A stretch of 38,407 bases of DNA from Zoogloea sp. (GTDB lineage: Bacteria; Pseudomonadota; Gammaproteobacteria; Burkholderiales; Rhodocyclaceae). Below are positions 15,348 through 24,028 of this stretch, one piece after another. The position numbers and the translations under genes are program-made. The notes beneath the pieces were generated by a model, which was given only the letters and a program-made list of their open reading frames with translations, was not told the DNA's origin and ran no database searches. The stretch's first letter is position 1. The number at the start of each line of letters is the position of its first letter. The stretch lies in NCBI RefSeq assembly GCF_017302315.1, contig NZ_JAFLDT010000038.1, positions 1 to 38,407 on the forward strand. The letters run 5' to 3'.

Positions 15348-16328
15348 CTAGAACAGCCGCGTCAGCGGTGATTCATCCATCAGCGCCACCTGTTCCCGCA
15401 GGGACAGGATCATGTCCTGCCAGTAGCGCGGGGTGTCGAACCAGCTAAAGGCCGCCGGAAAGGCCGGGTCGTCCCAGCGGGTGGCAATCCAGCCGGCGTA
15501 GTGGATCAAGCGCAGGGTGCGCAGGGCCTCAACCAGATGGAGGCTCTGCGGGTTGAAATCGGCGAACTGCTCGTAACCTTCCAGCACGCTGTCCAGCTGC
15601 CGAGCCATGGCCTGGGCGTCGCCGGAGAGGAGCATCCACAAATCCTGGATGGCCGGGCCGTTGCGGGCATCGTCGAAATCCACGAAGTGAGGGCCTGCAT
15701 CGGTCCACAGCACGTTGCCCCCATGCACGTCACCGTGCAGACGGATCTGCGGCAGGGAGCCCGCACGCTCGAAACAGCGGCGTACCCCGTCGAGGGCTTG
15801 GTCCACCACCGACCGCCAGGTGTCGCGCAGTTCGGACGGCAGGAAAGCGGAGGCCAGCAGGGTATCCCGCGGGGTTTCACCAAAGCTGGCGATGTCCAGC
15901 GTCGGGCGGTGGATGAAGGCCCGGATGGCGCCTACGGCGTGGATACGCCCGAGGAAGCGTCCCAGCCAACCCAGCACCTCGGGATCGTCGAGTTCGGGCG
16001 CCCGACCGCCCCGGCGCGGAAACAGGGCGATGCGGAAACCTTCGTGGTGGTGCAGGGTGTGCCCACCGATCTCGAGAGCCGCCACGGCCGGTATCTCCGC
16101 ATCCTCCAGCTCGGCCAGGAAGGCGTGTTCCTCGAGAATCGCTGCATCGCTCCATCGCCCGGGGCGGTAGAACTTGGCGATCAGCGGGGCCGCATCCTCG
16201 ATGCCAACCTGATAGACCCGGTTTTCATAGCTGTTGAGGGTCAGCAGGCGGCCATCGCAGCGGAGGCCGGCGGCCTCCACTGCGCAGAGGATGAAGTCGG
16301 GAGTGAGCGGCCCAAAGGGCGCCGTCAC
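15348..16328 (-). CDS. srkA: stress response kinase A (YihE/RdoA-type Ser/Thr kinase)
   Basis: SrkA is a cytoplasmic protein kinase with an aminoglycoside-phosphotransferase-like fold; in E. coli it counters stress-induced death. The 326-residue product has the expected motifs: LTLNSYENRVYQVG (nucleotide loop), PLIAKFYRPGRW (ATP lysine), the catalytic loop LHGDVHGGNVLW, and the metal-binding segment FVDFDDARNGPAIQDLWML. Length matches the family. Its ATG overlaps the terC stop in ATGA, so the two genes are translationally coupled, linking a stress kinase to a TerC membrane protein. The downstream side abuts the inverted-repeat element, whose right end is about 40 bases away. Confidence 0.94.
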   Translation of the reverse strand: MTAPFGPLTPDFILCAVEAAGLRCDGRLLTLNSYENRVYQVGIEDAAPLIAKFYRPGRWSDAAILEEHAFLAELEDAEIPAVAALEIGGHTLHHHEGFRIALFPRRGGRAPELDDPEVLGWLGRFLGRIHAVGAIRAFIHRPTLDIASFGETPRDTLLASAFLPSELRDTWRSVVDQALDGVRRCFERAGSLPQIRLHGDVHGGNVLWTDAGPHFVDFDDARNGPAIQDLWMLLSGDAQAMARQLDSVLEGYEQFADFNPQSLHLVEALRTLRLIHYAGWIATRWDDPAFPAAFSWFDTPRYWQDMILSLREQVALMDESPLTRLF

Positions 16329-17089
16329 TGTTGGTTGCCTTCGCGCACGTAGGGCTCGTGGAGTTGTACCGGTTCAACCCTGGCTGCCTGGCGGCTGCGC
16401 ATGCGCAGGTTGAGCATCTCCACCAGCACCGAGAAGGCCATGGCCGAATAGATGTAGCCCTTGGGCACATGATGGCCGAAGGCATCGGCGATGAGCACCA
16501 CGCCGATGACCAGCAGGAAGGACAGGGCCAGCATCTTGACGGTAGGGTGGCGGGAGACGAACTCCCCGATCGGCGCGGAGGCCACCATCATCAGGCCCAC
16601 CGAGGCGATCACCGCGGCAATCATGACCTGCAGGTTGTTGACCATGCCGATGGCGGTGATGATCGAGTCCAGCGAGAACACGATGTCGATGAGGATGATC
16701 TGCATGATCACGGCGCTGAAGGTGGCCTTGACGGCGCTGGACGCTTCGCCCTCTTCACCCTCCATCAGTTGATGCACTTCCTGGGTGCTCTTCCAGACGA
16801 GGAAGAGGCCGCCGGCGAGCAAAATCAGGTCGCGTCCGGAGAAACCGTGGCCGAGTACGGTGACCATGGGCTCGGTGAGGCCAGCCAGCCAGGACAGGAT
16901 CATCAGCAGGCCGATACGCATGAACATGGCCAGGAAGAGGCCAAGGCGCCGGGCGAAGGCACGCTTCTCGGGCGGAAGCTTGTCCACCAGGATGGAGATG
17001 AAGATCACGTTGTCGATCCCCAGTACCAGCTCGAGCGCGGTGAGGGTCAGAAATGCGATCAGCAATTGCGGGTCAGTCAGGAATTCCAT
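16325..17089 (-). CDS. TerC-family integral membrane protein
   Basis: This 254-residue inner-membrane protein belongs to the TerC/Alx/MeeF family, associated with tellurite resistance and, in recent work, with manganese export. Family motifs are present in the first helix pair (LELVLGIDNVIFISIL) and the repeat half (IVFSLDSIITAIGM), whose acidic residues are the probable metal ligands. About seven hydrophobic segments are visible, with an acidic cytoplasmic loop (EGEEGEASS) between them. The ATG at 17089 gives the usual MEFLTDP start; in-frame codons upstream encode a non-conserved leader. It overlaps srkA. No yybP-ykoY-type manganese riboswitch was recognised in the 100 bases upstream, but I could not fold that stretch. 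Confidence 0.9.
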   Translation of the reverse strand: MEFLTDPQLLIAFLTLTALELVLGIDNVIFISILVDKLPPEKRAFARRLGLFLAMFMRIGLLMILSWLAGLTEPMVTVLGHGFSGRDLILLAGGLFLVWKSTQEVHQLMEGEEGEASSAVKATFSAVIMQIILIDIVFSLDSIITAIGMVNNLQVMIAAVIASVGLMMVASAPIGEFVSRHPTVKMLALSFLLVIGVVLIADAFGHHVPKGYIYSAMAFSVLVEMLNLRMRSRQAARVEPVQLHEPYVREGNQQ

Positions 17090-17191
17090 GGTTGGGTATG
17101 CAGTTGTTGCGGGAGGGCGGGCCACCGGAGAGATCCGCGTCGCGAATGGTCGCACGAAAATGCTCCGCTGGAGCAGGGCAGACAGCCGGAC

Positions 17192-19321
17192 TTACTGACC
17201 GGCCTCGCCTTCGCGGATCCATACGAGGAGTTGTTCGGGTGGCATCGGGCGGGCCACGCCGAAGCCCTGGATGAGATGACAGCCGAGCGCCAGCAGGGCC
17301 TGGCGGTGGGCCGCGGTTTCCACGCCCTCGGCGATCACTTCACGGCGGAAAGCTGCGGCGAGGCCGATGACACTCTGGACGATGGCCAGATCATCGTTGT
17401 CGTCGAGCATGTCGCGGACAAAGGACTGGTCGATCTTGATGGTCTGCACCGGCAAGCGGCGCAGGTAGGTAAGGGAGCCGTAGCCCGTGCCGAAGTCATC
17501 CAGAGCGAACCGCACGCCCAGCTGCTGACAGGCCTCCATGATCCGGGATACGGCACCGATGTCGCTGAAGGAAGTGGATTCAAGGATCTCCAGTCCCAGC
17601 ATGCCGTCAGGGAGGCGGGGATGGCCGGCGAGCAGCGCCTCAAGGTAGGCGATGAAGCCGGGGTGAGCCAGATGATTGGGTGAAACATTGACGCTGACCG
17701 GCAGGGGGTGGCCGGCGTCGGAAAAGGCCTGGATCTCATTGACCGCGGTCGCGAGGATCCAGTTACCCAGCTCGATCTCGAAATCCGAATCCATGACGGC
17801 AGGCAGGAATTCTCCGGGCAGGATCAGTCCGTGCTGGGGATGGCGCCAGCGCAGCAAGGCCTCGACACCGATCAGACGGTTCCGGCGGATATCCACCTTG
17901 GGTTGGTAATGAAGCTCGAGCTCCCGGTCGTTCAGCGCGGATTCGACCCGGGCCAGGGCGGCCCGATGGGCGCGCAGGCTGCGGTCGCGCTCCGGGTCAA
18001 AGAGGTGGAAGCAGTTGCCGCCGGCCTGTTTGGCCAGGTACATGGCCTGGTCCGCGTGGCGCAGCAGGGTGTCGGGGTCGGCGCCGTCGAGGGGGAACAG
18101 GGTGATGCCGATGCTCGCGCTGACCTGCAGCTCCCGTCCGCGGATGGTGACCGGTTCGGCGATGCCGGCGAGCAGCCTGGCAAAGACCTGCTCGCATTCC
18201 TCGCTGTGCTCCAGCCCATTGTAGATCAGGGCAAACTCGTCTCCGCCCATGCGGGCCACCGTGTCGCCGGCGCGGGACGCGGCCTGCAGGCGGCGGGCGA
18301 TCTCCACCAGCAGGAGGTCGCCCACTTCATGGCCGTGGCCGTCATTGACGGGTTTGAAGCCGTCCAGGTCCAGGTAGGCCACGGCCGCCAGGGTAGCGTT
18401 GCGTTCGGCCTGGGCCAGGGCCATTTGCATGCGGTCAGCGAGGAGGCTGCGGTTGGGTAGCTGGGTGAGGGCATCGTGGTAGGCCAGGTGTTCCAGGTGA
18501 CGCTGGCTTTCCTTGATCTCGGTGATGTCCGAGAACAAGCCAACGTAGTGGGTCGTCTGGCCGGCCTGGTCGCGGACCGCCGAGATGTTGCCAAGCTGGG
18601 CGAAGAGTTCGCCGTTCTTCTTGCGGTTCCACAGCTCGCCCTGCCAGACCCCGTCACGGATCAGGCCGCGCCACATATCGGCGTAGAACTCGGAAGTCTG
18701 CAGGCCAGAGCGCAGGAAGCGGGTGTTGCGCCCGATGATTTCCGAGCGCAGATAGCCGGTGATCCGGCAGAAGGCGTCGTTCACGTCGAGGATGTTGGCG
18801 GCGGTGTCCGTGATCACGATGGATTCGTGGGCATGACGGAAAACGCTGGAGGTGAGGCGGAGGTTTTCGCTGGCCTCCCGCTCCAGGCTGATATCGGAGA
18901 GGCTGCCGATCATCCGCAGGGCCTGGCCATCGGGGGTGTACTCCACCACTTTGCCCCGGTCGCGCACCCACACCAGGCGACCCGAAGCGTGGCGCACCCG
19001 GTATTCACAGAGGTAAGGGCCTTGGCCGGAGAGGCAGCGCTCCAAGGCTTCCGCCATGACCCCACGATCCTCCTCGGCAATCAGGTCGCGGAACCCGACC
19101 GCCGTGTGCCCCGCGAAGCCGGGGTCCAGTCCGAGCAGCTCGCAGCCACGCACATTGCGGGTGACCCGGTCGGTACGCATGTCCCAGTCCCAGATCCCTT
19201 CGCCGATGGCGGCAAACACGTATTCAAGCTGCTTGCGGCTTTCAGCCAGTCGGCCAAGGGCCTCCTCAAGGGGGGAGCAGGGGTCTGGGGTGGAGTCGGC
19301 AGAGGTGGTGGGGGGCGTCAT
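17192..19321 (-). CDS. PAS-PAS-GGDEF-EAL cyclic-di-GMP protein
   Basis: This 709-residue cytoplasmic protein has two PAS/PAC sensors (about 35-150 and 155-275), a GGDEF domain (about 280-445) and an EAL domain (about 455-700). The synthase site is intact (MGGDEF, 359-363) with an inhibitory RxxD site five residues before it (R350-D353). The phosphodiesterase site also looks intact: EAL at 487-489, then DDFGTGYGSLTYLRRLP and AEGVET. It may therefore switch between making and degrading c-di-GMP, depending on the PAS input. There is no membrane segment. It follows a larger paralogue on the same strand, from which it is separated by a 12-base-stem hairpin. From its second PAS onward the two proteins are very similar. 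Confidence 0.95.
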   Translation of the reverse strand: MTPPTTSADSTPDPCSPLEEALGRLAESRKQLEYVFAAIGEGIWDWDMRTDRVTRNVRGCELLGLDPGFAGHTAVGFRDLIAEEDRGVMAEALERCLSGQGPYLCEYRVRHASGRLVWVRDRGKVVEYTPDGQALRMIGSLSDISLEREASENLRLTSSVFRHAHESIVITDTAANILDVNDAFCRITGYLRSEIIGRNTRFLRSGLQTSEFYADMWRGLIRDGVWQGELWNRKKNGELFAQLGNISAVRDQAGQTTHYVGLFSDITEIKESQRHLEHLAYHDALTQLPNRSLLADRMQMALAQAERNATLAAVAYLDLDGFKPVNDGHGHEVGDLLLVEIARRLQAASRAGDTVARMGGDEFALIYNGLEHSEECEQVFARLLAGIAEPVTIRGRELQVSASIGITLFPLDGADPDTLLRHADQAMYLAKQAGGNCFHLFDPERDRSLRAHRAALARVESALNDRELELHYQPKVDIRRNRLIGVEALLRWRHPQHGLILPGEFLPAVMDSDFEIELGNWILATAVNEIQAFSDAGHPLPVSVNVSPNHLAHPGFIAYLEALLAGHPRLPDGMLGLEILESTSFSDIGAVSRIMEACQQLGVRFALDDFGTGYGSLTYLRRLPVQTIKIDQSFVRDMLDDNDDLAIVQSVIGLAAAFRREVIAEGVETAAHRQALLALGCHLIQGFGVARPMPPEQLLVWIREGEAGQ

Positions 19322-19386
19322 CCAGCGTCAGGATCATCAACAGTGCCCGCATGATGCGCCATAGGCGGAAATTCGTTAATACGCCC

Positions 19387-19423
19387 CAGGGTTATCCCCA
19401 GCACCGTGTCCGGGATAACCCTG
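19387..19423 (-). terminator. 12-base-stem hairpin between the two GGDEF-EAL genes
   Basis: CAGGGTTATCCC (19387-19398) pairs perfectly with GGGATAACCCTG (19412-19423) around 13 bases. It begins seven bases after the stop of the upstream paralogue and ends 66 bases before the next start. Position suggests a terminator or a transcript-stabilising stem, but no T run follows on the minus strand, so an operator is also possible. Confidence 0.5.
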
Positions 19424-19429
19424 CGGCCA

Positions 19430-22400
19430 TCAATGGTGCAGTGCGTGCTCCTGCATCCAGATCTGCATGTTCGCTGCAGGCATGGGGCGGGCGACCCCAT
19501 GCCCCTGGATCTGGTGGCATCCCAGCTTGAGCAGCGCCTGACGGTGACGCGGTGTCTCGACACCTTCTGCGATGACCTCGCGGTGGAAGGCCGCAGCCAG
19601 GCCGATCACACCTTGCACGGTGGCGAGATCGTCGTCGTCTGTGAGCATGTTGTGGATGAAGGAGCGATCGATCTTGATGCTCCGCACGGGCAGGCTGCGC
19701 AGGCTGTTAACCGCGCCGTAGCCGATGCCGAAGTCGTCGATGGCGAAGCTCACGCCGAGGCTGTTGCATTCTTCCATGATGGCCGCAATGCGCTTCAAGT
19801 CACCCAAGGTGGCGGTTTCCAGCACCTCCAGCTGGAGCAGGCTGGCGTCCACCCGAGAGTGGGCATCCAGGACGGCTTTGAGGTGGGGTACGAAATCCGG
19901 GTGAAGCAGGTGACGCGCGGAGATGTTGACACTCATCGGCGTGGCGAAACCCGCCTGGCACCAGCTGTCCAACTGGGCAACGGCAGTGGCCAGCACCCAG
20001 TTGCCGAGTTCTATCTCGAAGCGCGACTCGCTGACCATGGGCAGAAACTCACCGGGCAGACGCAGGCCGAGTTGCGGGTGCTTCCAGCGGATGAGGGCCT
20101 CGATGCCCGTCAGGTGATTGGAACGGGCGTCCATCTTGGGCTGGTAGTGGAGCTCCAGCTCACCATCGCAGAGCGCCGACTCGACGCGGATCTGCGCATC
20201 CCGGTGGGCCCGCAGGGCGCGGTCGCGCTCCCGGTTGAAGAGGTGAAAACAATTGCGGCCGGCCTGCTTGGCCAGATACATGGCCCGATCGGCATGGCTC
20301 AGCAGGGTTTCCGGATCGGAACCGTCCAGGGGAGACAGGGTTACGCCGATACTGGCGGTCACGCGCAGCACCATGCCCTCGATGATGATCGGCTCGGCAA
20401 TGCTGGCGAGCAGGCGGGCGAAGATCTGCTCGCATTCGTCACTGTGTTCGAGACCATTGTAAATCAGCGCGAATTCATCGCCACCCAGGCGGGCGACCGT
20501 ATCGCCGGCCCGGGTCGAGGCCTGCAGGCGACGGGCGATCTCCACCAGCAGCAGGTCGCCAGCGTCGTGACCAAGGCTGTCGTTGACCGGTTTGAAACCG
20601 TCCAGGTCCAGGTAGGCCACGGCGGCCAGGGTGTGGTTGCGCTCTGCCTGGGCAAGCGCCATCTGCATGCGGTCGGCGAGCAGGCTGCGATTGGGGAGCT
20701 GGGTCAGGGCATCATGGTAGGCCAGGTGCTCCAGATGGCGCTGGCTCTCCTTCATGTCGGTAATGTCGGTGAAGAGGCCTACGTAGTGGGTGGTCTGACC
20801 GGCCTCGTTGCGCACCGCCGAGATGTTGCCAAGTTGGGCATAGAGTTCGCCGTTTTTCTTGCGATTCCAGGTTTCGCCCTGCCAGGTGCCTGTTTCAAGT
20901 AGCTGGGCCCAGAGCTGTTCATAGAAGGCCGGCTCGTGCAAGCCGGATCGTAGGATGCGCATGTTCCGGCCGATGACCTCATCCCGCGCGTAGCCGGTCA
21001 GGGTGCAGAAGCTGTCGTTCACCTCGAGAATGCAGGCGTTCGGGTCGGTGATGATGATGCTCTCGTGGGCGTGGCGGAACACGCTGGCGGTGAGGCGCAG
21101 GTAGTCCTCGGCGGCAACCCGGGCGGTGACGTCGTTGAGGGTGCCGGAGGTACCGATGATCTCGCCAGCCTCGTTGAGCTGCGCCCGGATGAAGATGTCC
21201 ATCCAGCGATGACTGCCATCCCGGCATTGCAGGCGCAGGGTGACACTGCAGTGGGAGAGAGTGCGGGCAATGATCGGCTTGAAGGCACTGTATTTGTGCG
21301 CACGGTCATCCGGATGGAGGAAGTCACCGAAGTTGCGCCCAAGGGATTCCTCGACCGTGTAGCCGCTGATGTCGGTCCAGGCAGGGTTGAGGAGCTCCCA
21401 GTTGCCGCGCGTATCGGTCTGAAAGATCACCTCGCGGACATTGTTGAAGACCTGCTGGTAACGGGCCTGGCTCTCCTGGAGGGCCTCGGCGGTCTCCCGG
21501 GCAAGCGTGATATCGGCGATGCTGCCGACCATGCGCAGAGGCTGGCCGTGCTCGTCCAGCTCCACCACATCACCCCGGTCACGCACCCACAGGTAGTGTC
21601 CGTCGGAATGGCGGATGCGGTACTCGCAGCAGTAGGCGCCACCACCACACAGACAGATGTCGATGACCCTGGAGACCCGCGACCGATCGTCCGGATGCAC
21701 CAGCGCCAGCAAGAGCGCCGACGGGTGCGACATGTGGCTTTCATCAAGCCCGAGCAATTCGCACCAGCGCGGATTATGGGAAACCCGGTCGGTGAGCAGA
21801 TCCCTGTCCCACACGCCCTCGCCGATGGTGGCCAGGACGTAGGCGAGCTGGGTCTTGTCGTGGCGGGAGGCCGCCTCCTGGCGCATGCGCTCGCTGATGT
21901 CGCAGGCGAACCCGAGCGTACCGACGATGCGGCCGTCACGGCTGCGCACGGGTGCCTTATAGGTTTCGAACCAGGTGGGCGTGCCCTTGTCATTGATCTC
22001 CTCGATCATGGTGCGGGGGCGACCGCTGTCCATCACGTCAACGTCCTGGGCGCGATAGAGCTCCGCCTTCTCTCGCGGCCACAGATCCAGATCCGTCTTC
22101 CCGAGCACCGCCTGGGGAGAGACTTGCCCGCAGGATTCTGCGAAGCTCTGATTGACGATCAGGAAACGCCCCTGGCGATCCTTCAGCCATAAGAGCAGCG
22201 GCAGGCCATTGATCAGGGTTGCGGCGCAGGGCGCATCCAGTTGCGCGGCATCGGCAGGCTCAAGCGCCAGTGCCGAGAGCGGTGTTTCGCCGGGCAGGCC
22301 GGCCTGCCAGGCCTTGACCAGGGTACTTGCATCGAGCGTCTTCTGCTGCTCACCCGGCTCGCCCACCGGAATGGCCCCAAGGCCACGGGTGATCAGGCAG

Positions 22401-22483
22401 GAAAGCGCATCGAACAGGGTACATTCGGGCGACAGATGGCTCTCGGCATGGTGGCTGTCCGTCGGGGTAGGCTCGTGTTTCAT
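19430..22483 (-). CDS. multi-PAS GGDEF-EAL cyclic-di-GMP protein
   Basis: This is a large cytoplasmic sensor of about 1017 residues. It has an N-terminal PAS region (near LPLLLWLKDRQGRFLIVNQS), a PAS/PAC around VLATIGEGVWDRDLLTDRVS, a third near QVFNNVREVIFQTDTRG, and a fourth near RHAHESIIITDPNA; a GGDEF domain (LGGDEF, with RAGD five residues before it) and an EAL domain (GIEALIRWKHP, DDFGIGYGAVNSLR, AEGVET) follow. Both catalytic sites look intact. The start is uncertain: ATG at 22483 has AGGA about ten bases upstream, while in-frame ATGs at 22522 and 22567 lack good ribosome-binding sequences. The last 540 or so residues parallel the next gene closely, pointing to tandem duplication. Confidence 0.93.
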   Translation of the reverse strand: MKHEPTPTDSHHAESHLSPECTLFDALSCLITRGLGAIPVGEPGEQQKTLDASTLVKAWQAGLPGETPLSALALEPADAAQLDAPCAATLINGLPLLLWLKDRQGRFLIVNQSFAESCGQVSPQAVLGKTDLDLWPREKAELYRAQDVDVMDSGRPRTMIEEINDKGTPTWFETYKAPVRSRDGRIVGTLGFACDISERMRQEAASRHDKTQLAYVLATIGEGVWDRDLLTDRVSHNPRWCELLGLDESHMSHPSALLLALVHPDDRSRVSRVIDICLCGGGAYCCEYRIRHSDGHYLWVRDRGDVVELDEHGQPLRMVGSIADITLARETAEALQESQARYQQVFNNVREVIFQTDTRGNWELLNPAWTDISGYTVEESLGRNFGDFLHPDDRAHKYSAFKPIIARTLSHCSVTLRLQCRDGSHRWMDIFIRAQLNEAGEIIGTSGTLNDVTARVAAEDYLRLTASVFRHAHESIIITDPNACILEVNDSFCTLTGYARDEVIGRNMRILRSGLHEPAFYEQLWAQLLETGTWQGETWNRKKNGELYAQLGNISAVRNEAGQTTHYVGLFTDITDMKESQRHLEHLAYHDALTQLPNRSLLADRMQMALAQAERNHTLAAVAYLDLDGFKPVNDSLGHDAGDLLLVEIARRLQASTRAGDTVARLGGDEFALIYNGLEHSDECEQIFARLLASIAEPIIIEGMVLRVTASIGVTLSPLDGSDPETLLSHADRAMYLAKQAGRNCFHLFNRERDRALRAHRDAQIRVESALCDGELELHYQPKMDARSNHLTGIEALIRWKHPQLGLRLPGEFLPMVSESRFEIELGNWVLATAVAQLDSWCQAGFATPMSVNISARHLLHPDFVPHLKAVLDAHSRVDASLLQLEVLETATLGDLKRIAAIMEECNSLGVSFAIDDFGIGYGAVNSLRSLPVRSIKIDRSFIHNMLTDDDDLATVQGVIGLAAAFHREVIAEGVETPRHRQALLKLGCHQIQGHGVARPMPAANMQIWMQEHALHH

Positions 22484-22776
22484 CCTGATCTGGTCCTGGT
22501 GACGCGGTTTTGATCCGATCATGCCCGCCCGGCCCGGCACCACTAAGGTAGAAATTCCCGAATTCATGACGACGGCGTCGACGAAGTGAGGCCGATGCGG
22601 TCATAGTTCATGAATTTGGAGCGCCCGCTTTTCAGACTTGCGCGATCAAGTGCAACCGGGGCGACGATCAATGACAGACCCTGCACGGGCTCGAGACCCC
22701 ATCCCGGGCAAGCAGGCGCTACGCATGCGGGGAGGCGCAGAGCCTATTCATAAAGGGGTAGAAGGGCCCCGGCGAC

Positions 22777-22805
22777 CTATCGGGACCGATGGACGAGGTT
22801 AGAAT
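22777..22805 (+). promoter_or_regulatory. possible promoter of the Dnr-like gene with a -35 palindrome
   Basis: TAGAAT (22800-22805) is a good -10 match about 40 bases before the ATG. Seventeen bases further up, where a -35 should be, lies the palindrome ATCGGGACCGAT (22779-22790) instead of a recognisable -35. This arrangement suits an activator or repressor site. The rest of 22484-22776 shows nothing else that I can support. Confidence 0.35.
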
Positions 22806-22843
22806 CTGCGCTGGGCGTGTCGCCCGGTTCGAAAGTCACTGCC

Positions 22844-23536
22844 ATGTCCATCGACAAAATCGATATCCCCGGCCTCCTCAGCCGGATGCCGCTCTTCAGC
22901 GCCCTGTCCCCCGAAGACCTCGCCCACATGGCCTCCGCCACCCGCGAGAAGCGCCTGCAGAAGGGCGACCGGCTGTTTCAGCGGGGCGACCAGCCCAAGG
23001 GTTTCTTCCTGGTGGTCTGGGGGCAGGTCAAGCTGGCCTTCACCTCGGCCCAGGGCAATGAAAAGGTGGTGGAGATCCTGGGGCCGCTGCAGAGTTTCGG
23101 TGAGGCCGTGATGTTCCTCGACCAACCTTACCCGGTGCTGGGTGAGGCCCTGGCCGATACCCTGGTGCTGCATATCGGTGCTGCCGCGGTGTTCGGGCAG
23201 ATCGAGCAGGATCCGCGCTTTGCCCGAAAGCTGCTGGCGGGGATGTCCATCCGCCTCCACTCGATGGTGCGGGACGTGGAGTCCTACGCGCTGCGCTCTT
23301 CCACCCAACGGGTCATCGGCTACCTGCTCCAGCTTGCCGAGAGCGTTCCGTGCGTCGCCCAGGGTGAACGGGCAGTGGAGCTGCCCACCAGCAAGCAGGT
23401 GATCGCCTCACGCCTGAGCCTGACCCCGGAAACCCTGTCACGCATCTTCCATGAGCTGTCCGACGCGGGGCTGATCTCGGTACAGGGCAAGCACATCGTC
23501 ATCCATGACGCCGCGAAGCTCGCCGAACACGACTGA
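22844..23536 (+). CDS. dnr: Crp/Fnr-family regulator, Dnr-like
   Basis: This 230-residue transcription factor has an N-terminal cyclic-nucleotide-fold sensor (about 15-125), a dimer helix (about 128-160) and a winged helix-turn-helix. The recognition helix LTPETLSRIFHEL has E-x-x-S-R, the FNR-type residues that read TTGA half-sites. It lacks the N-terminal cysteines that bind the FNR iron-sulfur cluster; its only cysteine is near residue 180. That pattern is typical of Dnr/NnrR proteins, which sense NO through heme. The ATG at 22844 is chosen over a GTG at 22817 because it gives the usual N-terminus. A perfect TTGAT-N4-ATCAA box precedes nirJ nearby. Heme binding is inferred, not visible. Confidence 0.88.
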   Translation: MSIDKIDIPGLLSRMPLFSALSPEDLAHMASATREKRLQKGDRLFQRGDQPKGFFLVVWGQVKLAFTSAQGNEKVVEILGPLQSFGEAVMFLDQPYPVLGEALADTLVLHIGAAAVFGQIEQDPRFARKLLAGMSIRLHSMVRDVESYALRSSTQRVIGYLLQLAESVPCVAQGERAVELPTSKQVIASRLSLTPETLSRIFHELSDAGLISVQGKHIVIHDAAKLAEHD

Positions 23537-23594
23537 GCCCCTGCCTTGCCTGGATGGGCCGGATGAATACTGGCATTGGTGCCCTGAAGGCGAC

Positions 23595-23864
23595 TCACCC
23601 GATGGGTGAAGGCGTGACACAGCCGCTGGCCCGGGCAGCGTGGCGGATATGAACAGCAACCTCTCCACCGTCACTGATCTCGGTACGATGGGTAAAGCCG
23701 TTGCGGCGCAGCACGTCGTAAAGGGGCGTCGGCTCACGGTAGAGCAGCAGGATCACCTCGCCCCCGGGCGGCAGGACATCGAGGGCCTCGAGTGTGAGGT
23801 TGAGGGGCTCGGGCGGCATCAGTCCACGAGCATCGACAATCACGGGAGCAGGGCTTGGCGTCAT
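23595..23864 (-). CDS. DUF2249 protein
   Basis: This 89-residue protein belongs to the DUF2249 family, small TusA-like alpha/beta proteins found beside denitrification and nitrosative-stress genes. Characteristic parts are VIVDARGLMPPEPLNLTLEA (the DxRGxxPPEP motif) and GGEVILLLYREPTPLYDVL, with GF near residue 56. Its role is unknown; a link to NO metabolism is by association. It ends convergent with the Dnr-like gene. A TTGA-N6-TCAA element lies 69-82 bases upstream of its start, so it may be in the same regulon. A short stem (TCACCC-GAT-GGGTGA, 23595-23609) overlaps the stop codon. Confidence 0.88.
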   Translation of the reverse strand: MTPSPAPVIVDARGLMPPEPLNLTLEALDVLPPGGEVILLLYREPTPLYDVLRRNGFTHRTEISDGGEVAVHIRHAARASGCVTPSPIG

Positions 23865-23932
23865 TTCGGTACATCCTCCGCAAGAGGGACGGGGCAGGCT
23901 CCACAGGGTGGCCCCGGAGACCGCCGTCGGCC

Positions 23933-23946
23933 TTGACTCCGCTCAA
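23933..23946. promoter_or_regulatory. possible Dnr/FNR box upstream of DUF2249
   Basis: TTGACTCCGCTCAA contains the FNR/Dnr core TTGA-N6-TCAA. Its centre lies about 75 bases before the DUF2249 start and about 90 before the divergent 24029 gene. The outer bases differ from the TTGAT-N4-ATCAA consensus, and I see no convincing -10 at the class-II spacing, so this is weaker than the nirJ site. Confidence 0.45.
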
Positions 23947-24028
23947 GCCACCCGCGCATTCCACGCCGGGCCGTGCCGCCCGCATGGCCTGATGCTACAT
24001 TCCGCGCCATGCTGAACGAGATTCCATC

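Noticed and set aside
16331-17683. 450-codon plus-strand frame opposite terC and the GGDEF-EAL gene
   Set aside because: Crosses two genuine minus-strand genes and has antisense composition (His/Gly/Gln-rich).
22640-22655. CTTG-N6-CAAG (CTTGCGCGATCAAG) upstream of the Dnr-like gene as an FNR box
   Set aside because: Only one half (ATCAA) fits the FNR consensus and the spacing is wrong for TTGAT-N4-ATCAA.
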